The notes under the pieces: generated by a model | What the model saw: the letters and a program-made list of their open reading frames with translations, nothing else | Told to the model about the DNA's origin: nothing | The model's database searches: none | From: Nonomuraea aurantiaca | GTDB taxonomy: Bacteria > Actinomycetota > Actinomycetes > Streptosporangiales > Streptosporangiaceae | DNA: 64,000 bases | NCBI RefSeq assembly: GCF_020215705.1 | Contig: NZ_JAIWNB010000018.1 | Coordinates: 1-64,000, forward strand | Direction of reading: 5' to 3' | Shown here: positions 16,646-25,718 of the stretch, in pieces | Layout: each line of letters opens with the position of its first letter | Position numbering within the stretch: the stretch's first letter is position 1 | Translations under genes and position numbers: made by a program

Positions 16646-17446
16646 ATGCATCGGGTAACGTCGAAAGACGGCACGTCGATCGCGTATGACCGGTTCGGGA
16701 AAGGTCCGGCGGTGATCCTGGTGGGCGGCGGCATCGTCGACCGGTCGGAGAACGCCCCACTGGCCCCGGTACTGGCCACACATTTCACCGTGTACAACTA
16801 CGACCGCCGGGGCCGCGGCGACAGCGGAGACACCCAGCCCTACACCCTGGAACGCGAGTTCGAGGACATCGTGGCCCTGATTGACGAAGCCGGCGGCACA
16901 GCGCACCTTTACGGCGTGTCCTCGGGCGCGGCGCTGGCCCTGGAGGCCGCCGCCGCGGGCCTGCCGATCGCCAAGGTCGCCGCCTACGAGGTGCCCTACG
17001 ACGTGTCCGAGGGTGCCAGGGAAAGGCACATCGCGTACACCGAGAAGGTGCAGTCGCTGCTGGCCGACGACCGCCGGGACGACGCCATGCGGTTGTTCAT
17101 GCGGTTGGCCGGCGCGCCTGAGGAGGCCATCGCGCAGGCGCACCACTCGCCGATGTGGGCCGGTTCGATCGCCGTCGCGCACACCCTGGCCTACGACGCG
17201 GTCTGTCTCGGCGACGGCACCCCACCGACCGAGCGGCTGGCCACCATCACACAGCCGGTGCTGATGGCCACCGGCGGCACCACCGAGGAGACGATGGCCG
17301 GGCTGGGCGCCGGCTTCTTCGACGCGGCCGCGGACGCAGTCACGGCCGCCATCCCGGGGGCCGAGCGGGCGATCATCCCCAACCAGGGACACGTCGCCGA
17401 CCCGGAGGCCGTCGTCCCGGTCATCACCCGCTTCTTCACCGCCTGA
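16646..17446 (+). CDS. alpha/beta hydrolase
   Basis: The start ATG at 16646 follows GAGGAGG. The 266-residue protein has the alpha/beta-hydrolase order: a glycine-rich oxyanion loop (VILVGGGIVDR), YDRRGRGDSGD, the nucleophile elbow GVSSGAALALE with the catalytic serine, and the C-terminal histidine in IPNQGHVAD. The acid residue is probably in the strand before it (ATGG...EET). It likely hydrolyses an ester or lactone, and the substrate is unknown. It closes the four-gene operon and is followed by a good intrinsic terminator. Confidence 0.85.
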   Translation: MHRVTSKDGTSIAYDRFGKGPAVILVGGGIVDRSENAPLAPVLATHFTVYNYDRRGRGDSGDTQPYTLEREFEDIVALIDEAGGTAHLYGVSSGAALALEAAAAGLPIAKVAAYEVPYDVSEGARERHIAYTEKVQSLLADDRRDDAMRLFMRLAGAPEEAIAQAHHSPMWAGSIAVAHTLAYDAVCLGDGTPPTERLATITQPVLMATGGTTEETMAGLGAGFFDAAADAVTAAIPGAERAIIPNQGHVADPEAVVPVITRFFTA

Positions 17447-17459
17447 GACCATGCCTGAC

Positions 17460-17491
17460 GAAGGGGCCGCCACCGCGGCGGCAGCCCCTTC
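17460..17491 (+). terminator. hairpin terminator after the ArsR operon
   Basis: GAAGGGGC pairs with GCCCCTTC, extended by GCC/GGC after one mismatch, with a five-base loop, then a short T-run (TTCTTT). It sits 14 bases after the hydrolase stop. The remaining sequence to 17777 holds no recognisable gene. Confidence 0.7.
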
Positions 17492-17777
17492 TTTGGCGCC
17501 CCCGTCAGGCCCCCGCCCGCACGCTGACAGGCCAGTCCCTCTGGGGCACCAGGTCGCTACGCCACCACAAGGAACGTGTCGTTCTCCGCGGCAGAGCCGA
17601 TCGAGGCGCAGTGGTGGTCAGTGGGAGTACGGAGGTCGAGCAGCGCGTCTGCGCGTTCGAACCTGTGCCGTGACCTCAGCCCCCGATCCACCGAATGCCG
17701 CGATCACGACACCCGAAGGCTAGATCATCCGGCCTGGCCGAGACGCAGCGACACGTCCCCCTGGGGACGACAGCGGG

Positions 17778-19440
17778 TCAGCCGTCATCGTCCTCGGTAC
17801 CCGGATCACGTAGTGGCCGCAACGCCCCGGTCAGCTCCGGGCGGGCGATCGGATAGCGACCGTTGAAGTTGATGTGCTCGAACTGCAACGGAGTAAGCCG
17901 AGCGCGGATCTCCTCGGAGATCCGCATCCCGCCCGCTTCCAACTCCTTTACCGCCGCGTCGATGTACAGGGTGTTCCACCACGTCACGCAGTTGAGCCCC
18001 AACCCGAGCGCCCCGAGCTGGTCCTCCATGCCCGTCACGTACTTCTGGCGTAGCTCGCCGAGGTTGCCGAAGAAGATGCGCCGGGCCAGCGCGTGACGCG
18101 CCTCGGTCATGTTCAGCTGGGCGTTGATCGTTCGCCGATAGGACTCATCGTGCAGGAATTGCAGCACATGCTGGGTCTTGAAGATACGGCCATAGTGGGC
18201 GAACGCCTCACCCAACCCGGTCGGGCGGCCGTCGGCGGACATCATCCGGATCAGGTCGTAAGCCCGGACCTTGCCCGTGACCAGCGAGCCCGCGACCCGG
18301 AGCATGTCGTCCCACCGGTCGGCGATCGCCGACAGCTTGACCGTGTGCCGAGGCAGATCCTCGAACTTGCCGTAGCGCGGCTGCGGCCGGTTCTTCGTGG
18401 GGATCCGCCACAGCCGAGTGTCACCGATATCCGCGGTCCGGGGCGAGAACTGATACCCGCAGATCGCGAACAACCCGAACACGATGTCGGAGTACGAGGC
18501 GGTATCGGTGATCACCTGCTCGGGCCGGTCCGGCACATCCAGGTTGTGGATCGCGTCCAAAATGTACAGCGAGTCCCGCACCGTTCCCGGCACGACCACA
18601 CCACCCAAACCCATGATCCGATCCGAGATCACGTTCAACCAGGTTGCCCCGGTCCGGCGTTTCGAGGCGCCGAAGTACTTCGGATTCGGCCTGGCGTGCA
18701 GCGATTTGACCGGGACGACGAACCGCATCCCGTCCGCCGAGGCCATCATCCCGCCGCCCCAGTCGGCGGCGATGTCGATGTCGCCTTGGGCGGCGACCAG
18801 GATCGCCGAGGCCGCGCCGATGCACTCGGCCCGGAAGTAGGCGCGGTCCACACCCTGCAACCGGCCCCGGGTCAGCGCCTTGACCCCCTTCTTGACCACG
18901 GGCCCCATGCCGACGTTGCACGATTCGGCCACCAGGACACCGGCCAAGGAGATGTCCAGGTCCTCCACGCGGGCGTCGCTGCCGGTGATGTGGGTGAACC
19001 CGTCGAACATCCCGGTGTGGGCGTTGACCTCCAGGATCAGCTCCGGGTAGTCGATGCGCGGCAGCATCCCGGCCACCGCGTCGCGCACCGCGGCCATGCC
19101 CGCCGGTTCCGGTTCCGGGCCGAGCCGGTCCAGCTCAATACGGCCGTCGGCAATGCGCACCGCGGTGTTGCTACCCAGGCCGTCGGCGACCTGCCGGTAG
19201 GCCGCGTCCAGATCCCGCGCCAGTTCGGCCAGCTTCTCGTCCGGGTCTGCAGGCAGGCCGAGCGAGGTCAGTACACCGGGCCGGGCGATGCCCCAGGCGG
19301 CGTCGTCCAGCAACCGCGCCCGGGGATCGCCCCACCGATCGGCGCCCTTGGCGTACACGTCGCGGCGACGCAACGCCCGCCACAACGCCTCCAACACACA
19401 GAACGTGTACGCCGCCCGGGGCATTGAGCAGGGCGTCAGG
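17778..19440 (-). pseudogene. Tn3-family transposase TnpA, C-terminal half
   Basis: About 550 residues match the C-terminal catalytic half of Tn3-type transposases: DYPELILEVNAHTG with FDGFTHITG, ESCNVGMGPV, GDIDIAADWGGGMMASADG, and the final glutamate region DESYRRTINAQLNMTEARHALARRIFFGN. The tail FEHINFNGRYPI is the normal end. A full TnpA is about 1000 residues, and the N-terminal half is missing. The sequence breaks off at about 19440, where a regulator fragment begins in the same direction. Catalytic residues survive but the DNA-binding N-terminus does not, so it is inactive. No 38-bp terminal repeat is evident by eye. Confidence 0.85.
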
Positions 19441-19441
19441 T

Positions 19442-19640
19442 TCAGCCGCCGTCCGGCCCATCCAGCGGACCGCTTGCCGCGGTGAGGGGCAGGAGCATGT
19501 GCAACTCCAGCGCCCGCTGCGGCGAACGCCAGCCCTCGCCGAGCAGGCGGTCGGCTGCGGCCAGTCGCTGGTAGAGCGTGTTGACGTGGATCGCCAGTGC
19601 GGTGGCTGCCGGGCGAGTGCGGAAAGACCCGACTGGCGAT
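19442..19640 (-). pseudogene. PucR-family regulator, C-terminal helix-turn-helix fragment
   Basis: The minus strand reads ATALAIHVNTLYQRLAAADR followed by LLGEGWRSPQRALELHM. This is the C-terminal HTH of PucR/CdaR-type regulators, and it ends in a natural stop at 19442. Only about 60 residues remain and no start is present. It is fused on one side to the Tn3 transposase fragment and on the other to a plus-strand coiled-coil frame. This marks two recombination junctions within 200 bases. Confidence 0.6.
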
Positions 19641-20377
19641 CCGCTGTATGACGAGGAGCTGTATCGCGGCTGGCACCGCTACACCTTGGAGGCCTCAAGG
19701 AGGAACGGGTTCTCCTGCGCGGCCAGCTGCAGCAGGCCACTCAGGCACGAAAGAGCGCCCAGGACGCTCAGCAGGCCGCCGAAGCCGCCCGCACGGAAGC
19801 AGAGCAGCAGGCTGAGCAGGCCCGCCAAAGCGCGGCCGAGCACCAGGCAACGCTGGCCGAGCGCGAGCGCGAGCTCGACGAACTGCGCACCGCCCTGGCC
19901 AGCGCCACCCACACCGCCGAACGGCTGCAGCAGGACCTGGACCGCGAGCGGGCCCGGACCGAGGCGGCCGAGCGGCGCGCCGAGCAGGAACGCCAGGCCA
20001 CCACGGAGGCCCGGGCCGAGACCACCGCGGCACGGGAACAGGCCGACCGGCTACGGGAGCAGCTCGACGAGGAAGGCAGCCGCGCCGCCGCCGCGGCGCT
20101 CGAGGCGGCCGTCACCGCCGCCCGGCTGGAGGCCGCCCAGGCCGCCGCCGGACTGGTGCTGCCCGAGCCGATCGACCTGAGCCGCGACCTCGGCGACGGC
20201 GTGACCGGCGTGGTGCTGCCGGACGCTGGCATCGAGTCCGTCACCCGGGAGGCGGACGGCGCCCTCGTGCTGTACCACCAGAACACCCAGATCCGGCTCG
20301 GCAACCCCGAGCACGCCCCCGCCCACGGCCGGGCCCTGGCCGTCGCGCTGCTGGCCCTCTCCTCCGGACGCCCCTGA
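19640..20377 (+). pseudogene. long coiled-coil protein, 5'-truncated or frameshifted
   Basis: From about 19700 to 20377 the plus strand encodes an almost continuous coiled coil rich in Ala, Glu, Gln and Arg (AEQQAEQARQSAAEHQ, then LAERERELDELR). A short globular tail follows (GLVLPEPIDLSRDLGDG, then LVLYHQNTQIRLG). A possible N-terminal part (LYDEELYRGWHRYTLEA) lies one frame away, so a frameshift near 19695 is likely and no clean start is visible. The architecture recalls DNA-associated or partitioning coiled-coil proteins of mobile elements, but no family can be named with confidence. It begins exactly where the PucR fragment ends. Confidence 0.45.
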
Positions 20378-20615
20378 TCGCCCTGGTAGAACCGCCACTC
20401 CCCCGCCTCGCCACCGCGCCATCCTCGTGAACGAAAGGACGTCCCGCCCGTCTCCCTCCGCCACGGTTCGCCTGCCACCAATGATCCCGGAGGCGTTGCG
20501 TCCGGCACGGCGGCGGCGTCCTGCGCCACCTCGGGGTCTTGTACTGGTGAGCTCGCCTATTCAACTGTCGCGAGTTATCGGCGACGTGGAGCTCAATGGT
20601 GACCGTCCGTGCTCT

Positions 20616-21728
20616 CTAGCTGGCGTGAAGGATCCGAAGGCGATTGGGTTCCGCCGGATCTCGATCAACGACTTGGATTGGCGTCCAAGCCCATTGCCAA
20701 ACGCTGATGCCTGGCGTGCGGGAGAACTGGATCTGCCCGCGGGTGCCTTCGGCTGCAACGTGTGGCCAAGATTCGGCAGTGCGCGCCCGGTCCGCGCCGT
20801 GAGACCGCAGCACATCGGCGAGGACGGCGACCGTGTCGTAGCCCTCGAAGGCGACGAAGGAGGGCGCTTGGGCTAGCCGCTCGCGGAGGGCCGTCTCGAC
20901 TCGTGCACCGAGTGGGCTGAGGCGCTCGGGCAGGTAGCGCAAGAACGGGATCGCGGCGCCGTCGTCGCCCAGCAACGTCGCCCATTCGGCGAACTCCGGT
21001 TGCCCGGCCGGTGCACCAATCATGATCTCGGCGAGGCGCTGGTCGCGGCGGACAGACTTGACGATCGACACTGCCGGCTCCGGGTGGCCGACCAGAAGAA
21101 GGAGGGCTGTCGCGCGATTGTCGACGAGTTCGTCGCACACGGCCCTGGGGGCCAGCGCGCGCATGTCGAGTTCGATGACGGTGCCGCCGCGTGGAGCGAG
21201 GTAGTCCCGCAGAATGCGGGCCCCAGCTGCCCAGTAGACACTCGACTCGGCTGCTACGGCGATTCGACTGTGGCCCGCGCTGAGGAGGAAGTCTGCGTAG
21301 ATCCGCCAGCCGTGGGACTGTGCCGGGGCGAGGCGCGCGACCCATTCCGTCGGCTGTTCGGTAAGCGCGTCGAGAACCGCTGACGAGCAGAGGAACGGCA
21401 GGCCGAGGGCGTCGGCCCTGGCGGCAGCGGCGCGAGCGACGACGCTGTGATACTCCCCCGCCAAGGCAGCCACGCCCAGGCGAGCCAATTCATCTACGGC
21501 CGCTGCGGCCCTTTGTGGATCAGCCGCGGTGTCTCGGACCACCAGCTCGAGTGGTCTTCCGACGATCCCGCCGGCGTCATTAACTTCGCGGACGGCCAGC
21601 TCGAGTCCAGCGAGCAAGTGTTGGCCTGCCTCGACCCAGCCAGGCCGAGTTAGCGGAACGAGAGCGCCGATCTGGACGGATGATCCGTCAATCCGCTCCG
21701 CTCCGGGTGGCGATGGTGGCGTATTCAT
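20616..21728 (-). CDS. Leu/Ile/Val-type substrate-binding protein without a signal peptide
   Basis: The 370-residue protein has the type I periplasmic binding fold: IGALVPLTRPGW, LELAVREVNDAGGIVGRPL, and GVAALAGEYHSVVA for the ligand hinge. It closes with SFVAFEGYDTVAVLADVLR. These are features of branched-chain amino acid or amide ABC receptors. Unusually, the N-terminus (MNTPPSPPGAERIDG) is not a signal peptide and has no lipobox, so the protein should stay in the cytoplasm. It is the last gene of an operon with a DapA-like lyase and an aminotransferase, 29 bases after the lyase stop. It may be a cytosolic ligand sensor. No permease or ATPase genes are nearby. Confidence 0.8.
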   Translation of the reverse strand: MNTPPSPPGAERIDGSSVQIGALVPLTRPGWVEAGQHLLAGLELAVREVNDAGGIVGRPLELVVRDTAADPQRAAAAVDELARLGVAALAGEYHSVVARAAAARADALGLPFLCSSAVLDALTEQPTEWVARLAPAQSHGWRIYADFLLSAGHSRIAVAAESSVYWAAGARILRDYLAPRGGTVIELDMRALAPRAVCDELVDNRATALLLLVGHPEPAVSIVKSVRRDQRLAEIMIGAPAGQPEFAEWATLLGDDGAAIPFLRYLPERLSPLGARVETALRERLAQAPSFVAFEGYDTVAVLADVLRSHGADRARTAESWPHVAAEGTRGQIQFSRTPGISVWQWAWTPIQVVDRDPAEPNRLRILHAS

Positions 21729-21757
21729 GCGTTGGCGTCTCCCGTGTGACCTTGGCG

Positions 21758-22636
21758 CTAACCGAGGTTCATGGCCGCGACCTGCTCCGTTTCGGCCGGT
21801 GGCAACGGTTCCAGCGGCGGTCGTACGGTCGCGCTGGCGATCACGCCGAGCTGGGCGAGCGCGGTCTTTACCACACCGACGCTGGGCGCGCCTCCCCTTG
21901 CCGACCGCAGGTTCTCGAACGCGGTGGCCCGTCGGACGGCGGCCCGCGACGCGTCCAGGTCGCCGGTCCGCAGGGCGTCATAAAGCGCCATCGGAATGGT
22001 GTCGTCGACCGCGATGAGGCCGGAGGTGAAGCCGGCGGCGCCAGCCTGCCACGCGTACGGCGCCCATTTCTCCGCCAGACCGCACAACCAGACCACCTGG
22101 TCGAGGACGGCGTGCGCGGCCAGCGCGGTCGGATCAGGCACCGAGTGCTTGATCCCCACCACGTTCGGACAGGCGGCGACCAACTCGGCGACCGTCGGCG
22201 GACCGACCGCGGGATCACGCAGATACAGCACCACCGGCAGCGGAGAAATGGCGCTCGCGATCGCACGGTGGTAGGCAACCCAACCGGCCACCGACGCAAA
22301 CGGATTGGTGGGCTGGTGAATCATGACGGCGGCGGCACCGTACGCTGCCGCTGCCTTCGCCTCCTGGATCGCCGCGTCGACCGCGCCACCGACCGAGGCG
22401 ATAACCGGCTTGCCGACGGTCTCCACGGTCGCGGCGACGACATCGAGACGTTCTTGCGCTGTCAGAGCGAGAAACTCTCCGACACTGCCGCCAACGGTGA
22501 CGGTGCCGGCGCGGCCACCATCGACGTGTCGCGCCAGCCGGCGTACCGAGTCGAGATCGATCGACCCGTCGGTGGTCATCGGCGTCACGACGACGGCGCA
22601 CACCGAAGCGAACTGACTGGCGAAATCAGTGGACAC
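21758..22636 (-). CDS. dihydrodipicolinate synthase (DapA)-family aldolase/lyase
   Basis: The GTG start at 22636 overlaps the aminotransferase stop by eleven bases and gives 292 residues, the normal length for this family. The TIM-barrel motifs are present: GGSVGEFLALTAQER (pyruvate carboxylate-binding GGxxGE) and GIKHS carrying the Schiff-base lysine. The usual YNxP tyrosine segment is replaced by YLRDP. Members condense or cleave pyruvate with aldehydes, and the YLRDP variant suggests a catabolic enzyme and not lysine biosynthesis. Translational coupling to the PLP enzyme suggests that both act on the same amino acid-derived substrate. Confidence 0.85.
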   Translation of the reverse strand: MSTDFASQFASVCAVVVTPMTTDGSIDLDSVRRLARHVDGGRAGTVTVGGSVGEFLALTAQERLDVVAATVETVGKPVIASVGGAVDAAIQEAKAAAAYGAAAVMIHQPTNPFASVAGWVAYHRAIASAISPLPVVLYLRDPAVGPPTVAELVAACPNVVGIKHSVPDPTALAAHAVLDQVVWLCGLAEKWAPYAWQAGAAGFTSGLIAVDDTIPMALYDALRTGDLDASRAAVRRATAFENLRSARGGAPSVGVVKTALAQLGVIASATVRPPLEPLPPAETEQVAAMNLG

Positions 22637-23669
22637 GAAGCGCCTCCAGTACGCGGTCGAGGTCGGAAACGGTGGTGTAGGGCCCGATGGCCAGCCGCGC
22701 GCCGGACGGCGTACGGGACACCGCCAGGCCGGCCGTCTGCAGCAGGTCCGCCGCATCGGGCCGAGGGACGCAGACGATCGGCGTACTGCCCGGCGGCAGG
22801 TCGAGCCATCGCCGTAACCGGTCGGCGAGGTCTAGCACGTGGCCGGCGATCCGGCCGGCCCCGAGATCCAGCACCGTGTCCAGGGCGGCCGCGGTGGCGC
22901 CCCAGGAGTTCCACACCGGGCTCACGTCCAGCCGGCGAGCGGCCGGATCGAGATCGAGTGGACCGCCGAAGAAGTGGCTGGCGGACGGGCTGGACCACCA
23001 GCCCGCGCCGCTGGGTCGCAGCCGGTCCAGCAGGTCTGGCCGTACGGTCAGAAACGCCGTACCGCGCGGTGAATACAGCCATTTGAAGGCTGGGCACACC
23101 ACGAAGTCGAAGCCGGCATAGCCGGCGTCTAGCCAGCCGCATGCCTGCGCCGCGTCGACGATGGTCAACGCGCCGCGGCTGGCCGCGGCCGTACGGATCG
23201 CGGCGTGGTCGGCGAGCGCGCCGTCGGCGGAATGCACAAGGCTGAAAACGACCGCGTCACCGCGCTCGGTGATGGTCTCGGCGAGCAGGTCCCGGCGGAC
23301 CAGGTCGACCTTCACGCCGCGGTCGGCCTGGCTGAGAAAGGGAAACAGCAGCGAGCTGAACTCGTCCTCACTGGCGATCACAGTGCTACGTTCAGGCAGA
23401 GCGGCGGCCACGATACCGGCCAGCTGCGACACCGACGTGCCGGTGGCCACGTCCGCCGGGTCCACGCCCACCAGCGCAGCGAACGAGGTTCGCGCTTGCT
23501 CGGTGGCGCCCAGCCAGTTGCCAAGCGGCGCGGCACCATACGTCCACTGCTCGATCCAGCCGGTCGCGGCGGTAACCGCCGCACGTGGCGGCAGGCCGTA
23601 GGACGCGGTGTTGAAATAGCCGGCACCGCGGCCGTCCCAGTAGTCAGCGAGATCAATCATGGCATGCAT
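22626..23669 (-). CDS. class V aminotransferase-fold PLP enzyme
   Basis: The protein is 347 residues if started at 23669 (a second ATG at 23660 is equally possible). PLP-site features are visible: ATGTSVSQLAG (phosphate loop), TIVDAAQACGW (aspartate to the pyridine nitrogen) and CPAFKWLYSPRG with the Schiff-base lysine. The fold is that of cysteine desulfurases and isopenicillin epimerases, and a racemase/epimerase or lyase activity on an amino acid is likely. It is the first gene of the minus-strand operon and is divergent from the GlxA regulator. A 51-63 base intergenic region would hold both promoters. Confidence 0.85.
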   Translation of the reverse strand: MHAMIDLADYWDGRGAGYFNTASYGLPPRAAVTAATGWIEQWTYGAAPLGNWLGATEQARTSFAALVGVDPADVATGTSVSQLAGIVAAALPERSTVIASEDEFSSLLFPFLSQADRGVKVDLVRRDLLAETITERGDAVVFSLVHSADGALADHAAIRTAAASRGALTIVDAAQACGWLDAGYAGFDFVVCPAFKWLYSPRGTAFLTVRPDLLDRLRPSGAGWWSSPSASHFFGGPLDLDPAARRLDVSPVWNSWGATAAALDTVLDLGAGRIAGHVLDLADRLRRWLDLPPGSTPIVCVPRPDAADLLQTAGLAVSRTPSGARLAIGPYTTVSDLDRVLEALRVH

Positions 23670-23732
23670 CGTCGGCGGAAAACATGCTTCCCGGTAAGTG
23701 GCAGTTATGACCTACGTCGTATGATTTGGGAC

Positions 23733-24704
23733 ATGATCACCGTTGCCGTGCTCGCGTACGACGATGCGCCGACCTTCGAGTTGTCCATCCCGCAGGCTGT
23801 CTTCGGCGCGGCGGAGCTGGCCGACCGGTGCGAGGTCGTGCTGGTGTCCGGTGAGCCGGGTGAGCTGCGGACCGAGCACGGCTGGCGCCTGCCGACCCGG
23901 TCGCTGCCGGAGCTGACGTCGGCCGACCTCCTGGTGGTCGCTGGTTGGCGGGACCCGGCCGAGGACGTGCCGGCGAGCATGGTCGAAGCCGTACGCGACG
24001 CTGCGCACGCCGGCGCTACCGTCGTGGCGCTGTGCACCGGCGCCTTTGTGGTCGCCGCGGCCGGCCTGCTGGACGGCGAACCGGCCACCACGCACTGGCG
24101 GCACGCTCCGGCGTTCGCGCGCCGCTTTCCCCACGTACACCTCGATCCCGCGGTGCTTTACGTGGACCGCGATGCGATCGCCACCTCGGCGGGGACGGCG
24201 GCCGGCATCGACCTCTGCCTGCACCTGGTCCGTGCGCGGTTCGGTGCGACCGTCGCCAATGCGATCGCGAGACACCTGGTCGTACCAGCGCATCGCGAAG
24301 GCGGCCAGGCACAGTACCTACCGCAGGCGGTCCAGTCGGTGGAAGGTGACGACCCGATCCGCGCGTCGATGAAGTGGATGACCGGCCGCCTTGACCAGCA
24401 GATCACCGTCGCTGACCAGGCCGCGCGATGCCACCTGAGCGCCCGCCAGTACGTCCGGCGGTTCGCCGACGTCGCCGGCATCAGCCCATACCAGTGGCTG
24501 CTCCATCAGCGGATCGCGCGCGCGTGCGAGTTGCTGGAGAACACCGACGACAGCATCGACCAGATCGCCACCGCCTGCGGTTTCGCCGATCCGACCGGGC
24601 TGCGCGCACAGTTCCGCCGCCGCGTCGGCGCGACTCCCACGGCATACCGTGCCACCTTCCGGACCCGAGGCAACAACCTGCCGGCCAATGCGGTCTCGAG
24701 CTGA
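23733..24704 (+). CDS. GlxA-family AraC-type transcriptional activator
   Basis: The 323-residue protein has an N-terminal DJ-1/PfpI-like domain (MITVAVLAYDDAPTFELSIP, with the nucleophile-elbow-like VALCTGAFVVAAAGL). A C-terminal double HTH of the AraC type follows (ITVADQAARCHLSARQYVR, then DQIATACGFADPTGLRAQFR). Proteins of this kind activate catabolic operons. It is divergent from the aminotransferase/DapA-like operon and is the obvious candidate regulator. An in-frame ATG at 23721 is an alternative start. The overlap of the DJ-1 core with a conserved Cys is consistent with ligand sensing. Confidence 0.88.
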   Translation: MITVAVLAYDDAPTFELSIPQAVFGAAELADRCEVVLVSGEPGELRTEHGWRLPTRSLPELTSADLLVVAGWRDPAEDVPASMVEAVRDAAHAGATVVALCTGAFVVAAAGLLDGEPATTHWRHAPAFARRFPHVHLDPAVLYVDRDAIATSAGTAAGIDLCLHLVRARFGATVANAIARHLVVPAHREGGQAQYLPQAVQSVEGDDPIRASMKWMTGRLDQQITVADQAARCHLSARQYVRRFADVAGISPYQWLLHQRIARACELLENTDDSIDQIATACGFADPTGLRAQFRRRVGATPTAYRATFRTRGNNLPANAVSS

Positions 24705-24711
24705 CAGGTCG

Positions 24712-24960
24712 TCTCTCTTGAACGTCCCGTACGCGTTCGCGCTCCTGCCGGGTCAGGTTCATGGCGGCCAGCAGTTGCTCTGCGTCGAGGGCGCCGTCGA
24801 CGCGTGAGATGTGCTCGCAGACTTCGGCGAGCTCGAAGGCGCGGTCGCTGCGGCCGGAGTCTTCCCAGTCGATGATGCGCACCTGGCGATCGTGGTCGTC
24901 CCACAGGTAGTTGGCGTGGTTGCCGTCGGACAGGCCGAGGCCCGGCGGCATCGCCAAGGC
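24712..24960 (-). pseudogene. APH-type phosphotransferase fragment
   Basis: The minus strand reads LGLSDGNHANYLWDD and VRIIDWEDSGRSDRAFELA, the catalytic and metal-binding loops of aminoglycoside phosphotransferase-like kinases. A helical tail follows (LDAEQLLAAMNLTRQERER). Both ends are cut: the N-terminal lobe is missing and the C-terminus merges into the end of the GlxA gene. About 80 residues remain. Confidence 0.6.
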
Positions 24961-25248
24961 GCTGCACCGCGGCATGGCCGAGGGCGCGTTTCGCCCCGTC
25001 GACCCTCAGATCGCCGCCACGATCCTGTTCACCGTCCTTCACGGCGCCGCGCCGACCTGCCGCCCGACCAGCGCGACATCGAACGCGCCGCCCGCACCGA
25101 GCACGCCAAACGCCGGCGCGCGGCGGCCGCCCAACTCGGCGGACCCACCCGGCCCACGCCCGGCCTGCAGCTCGTCCCGCAGCGCCAGCCGTACCGGCCG
25201 CCACCACCGTCACGGGGAGTCGACCGAGGGCCCGGGCTGAGTCGCTGA
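24961..25248 (+). pseudogene. mosaic of regulator and unknown C-terminal fragments
   Basis: Reading from 24961 gives LHRGMAEGAFRPVDPQ followed by IAATILFTVLHGA, which resembles the ligand-domain end of a TetR regulator. A different frame then reads LPPDQRDIERAARTEH, RRRAAAAQLGGP and PYRPPPPSRGVDRGPG, a proline/arginine-rich tail typical of mobile-element proteins. Neither piece has a start. This looks like two remnants joined by recombination or separated by a frameshift. Confidence 0.35.
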
Positions 25249-25252
25249 CCCC

Positions 25253-25275
25253 CCGGTCCCCCGCCGGGGGACCGG
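25253..25275. terminator. perfect GC hairpin
   Basis: CCGGTCCCCC and GGGGGACCGG form a perfect ten-base stem with a three-base loop directly after the stop at about 25248. No T-run follows, but such stems act as terminators in high-GC actinomycetes. Confidence 0.55.
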
Positions 25276-25297
25276 CGAGCGGCGGGGCCCCAGGGGA

Positions 25298-25480
25298 TCA
25301 GCTCATGCTCTCGGCGAGCAGCTGGTCGATGCGGTCCGGCTCCACCTGCGTGGCGGCGGCGATCAGCGGCACCAGCAAGCTCACCGTGGAGATGTGCTGC
25401 CCGTACAGCGGGCCGATCCCCACATGCGGCGCATCGGCGACCGGGTCGTCGGGCAGATCATCACGCCACAGTGCCGCCCA
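25298..25480 (-). pseudogene. C-terminal fragment of an unrecognised gene
   Basis: The minus strand reads DLPDDPVADAPHVGIG and LYGQHISTVSLLVPLIAAAT, then a short acidic tail ending at TGA 25298-25300. The composition is protein-like and the frame has a natural stop but no start. Between 25480 and 25600 a plus-strand scrap (LLTDALQTACGLVADTV) is similarly isolated. Neither is identifiable. Confidence 0.3.
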
Positions 25481-25718
25481 CCAGCTGCCAGCCGCTCTTC
25501 AGTAACGATCGGCCCCTGCTGACCGACGCTCTCCAGACCGCCTGCGGCCTCGTTGCGGACACCGTCTCCAACGAGGCCGCCCAGGTCAGCGGCCCGTGAC
25601 AATCAGCAGCTCAAGATAATGCTCACTTATGAAACGCCGGCGTTGCTGTTTCCTCGCCATGGATGCTTGTTTGAGGCTGCCAGCAGTGCAGTCGATTAGC
25701 TGTGGGACGTGATGATGA

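Noticed and set aside
18093..19427. Long plus-strand frame opposite the Tn3 transposase
   Set aside because: Low-complexity Arg/Gly/Asp-rich translation typical of antisense shadow. The transposase is well supported.
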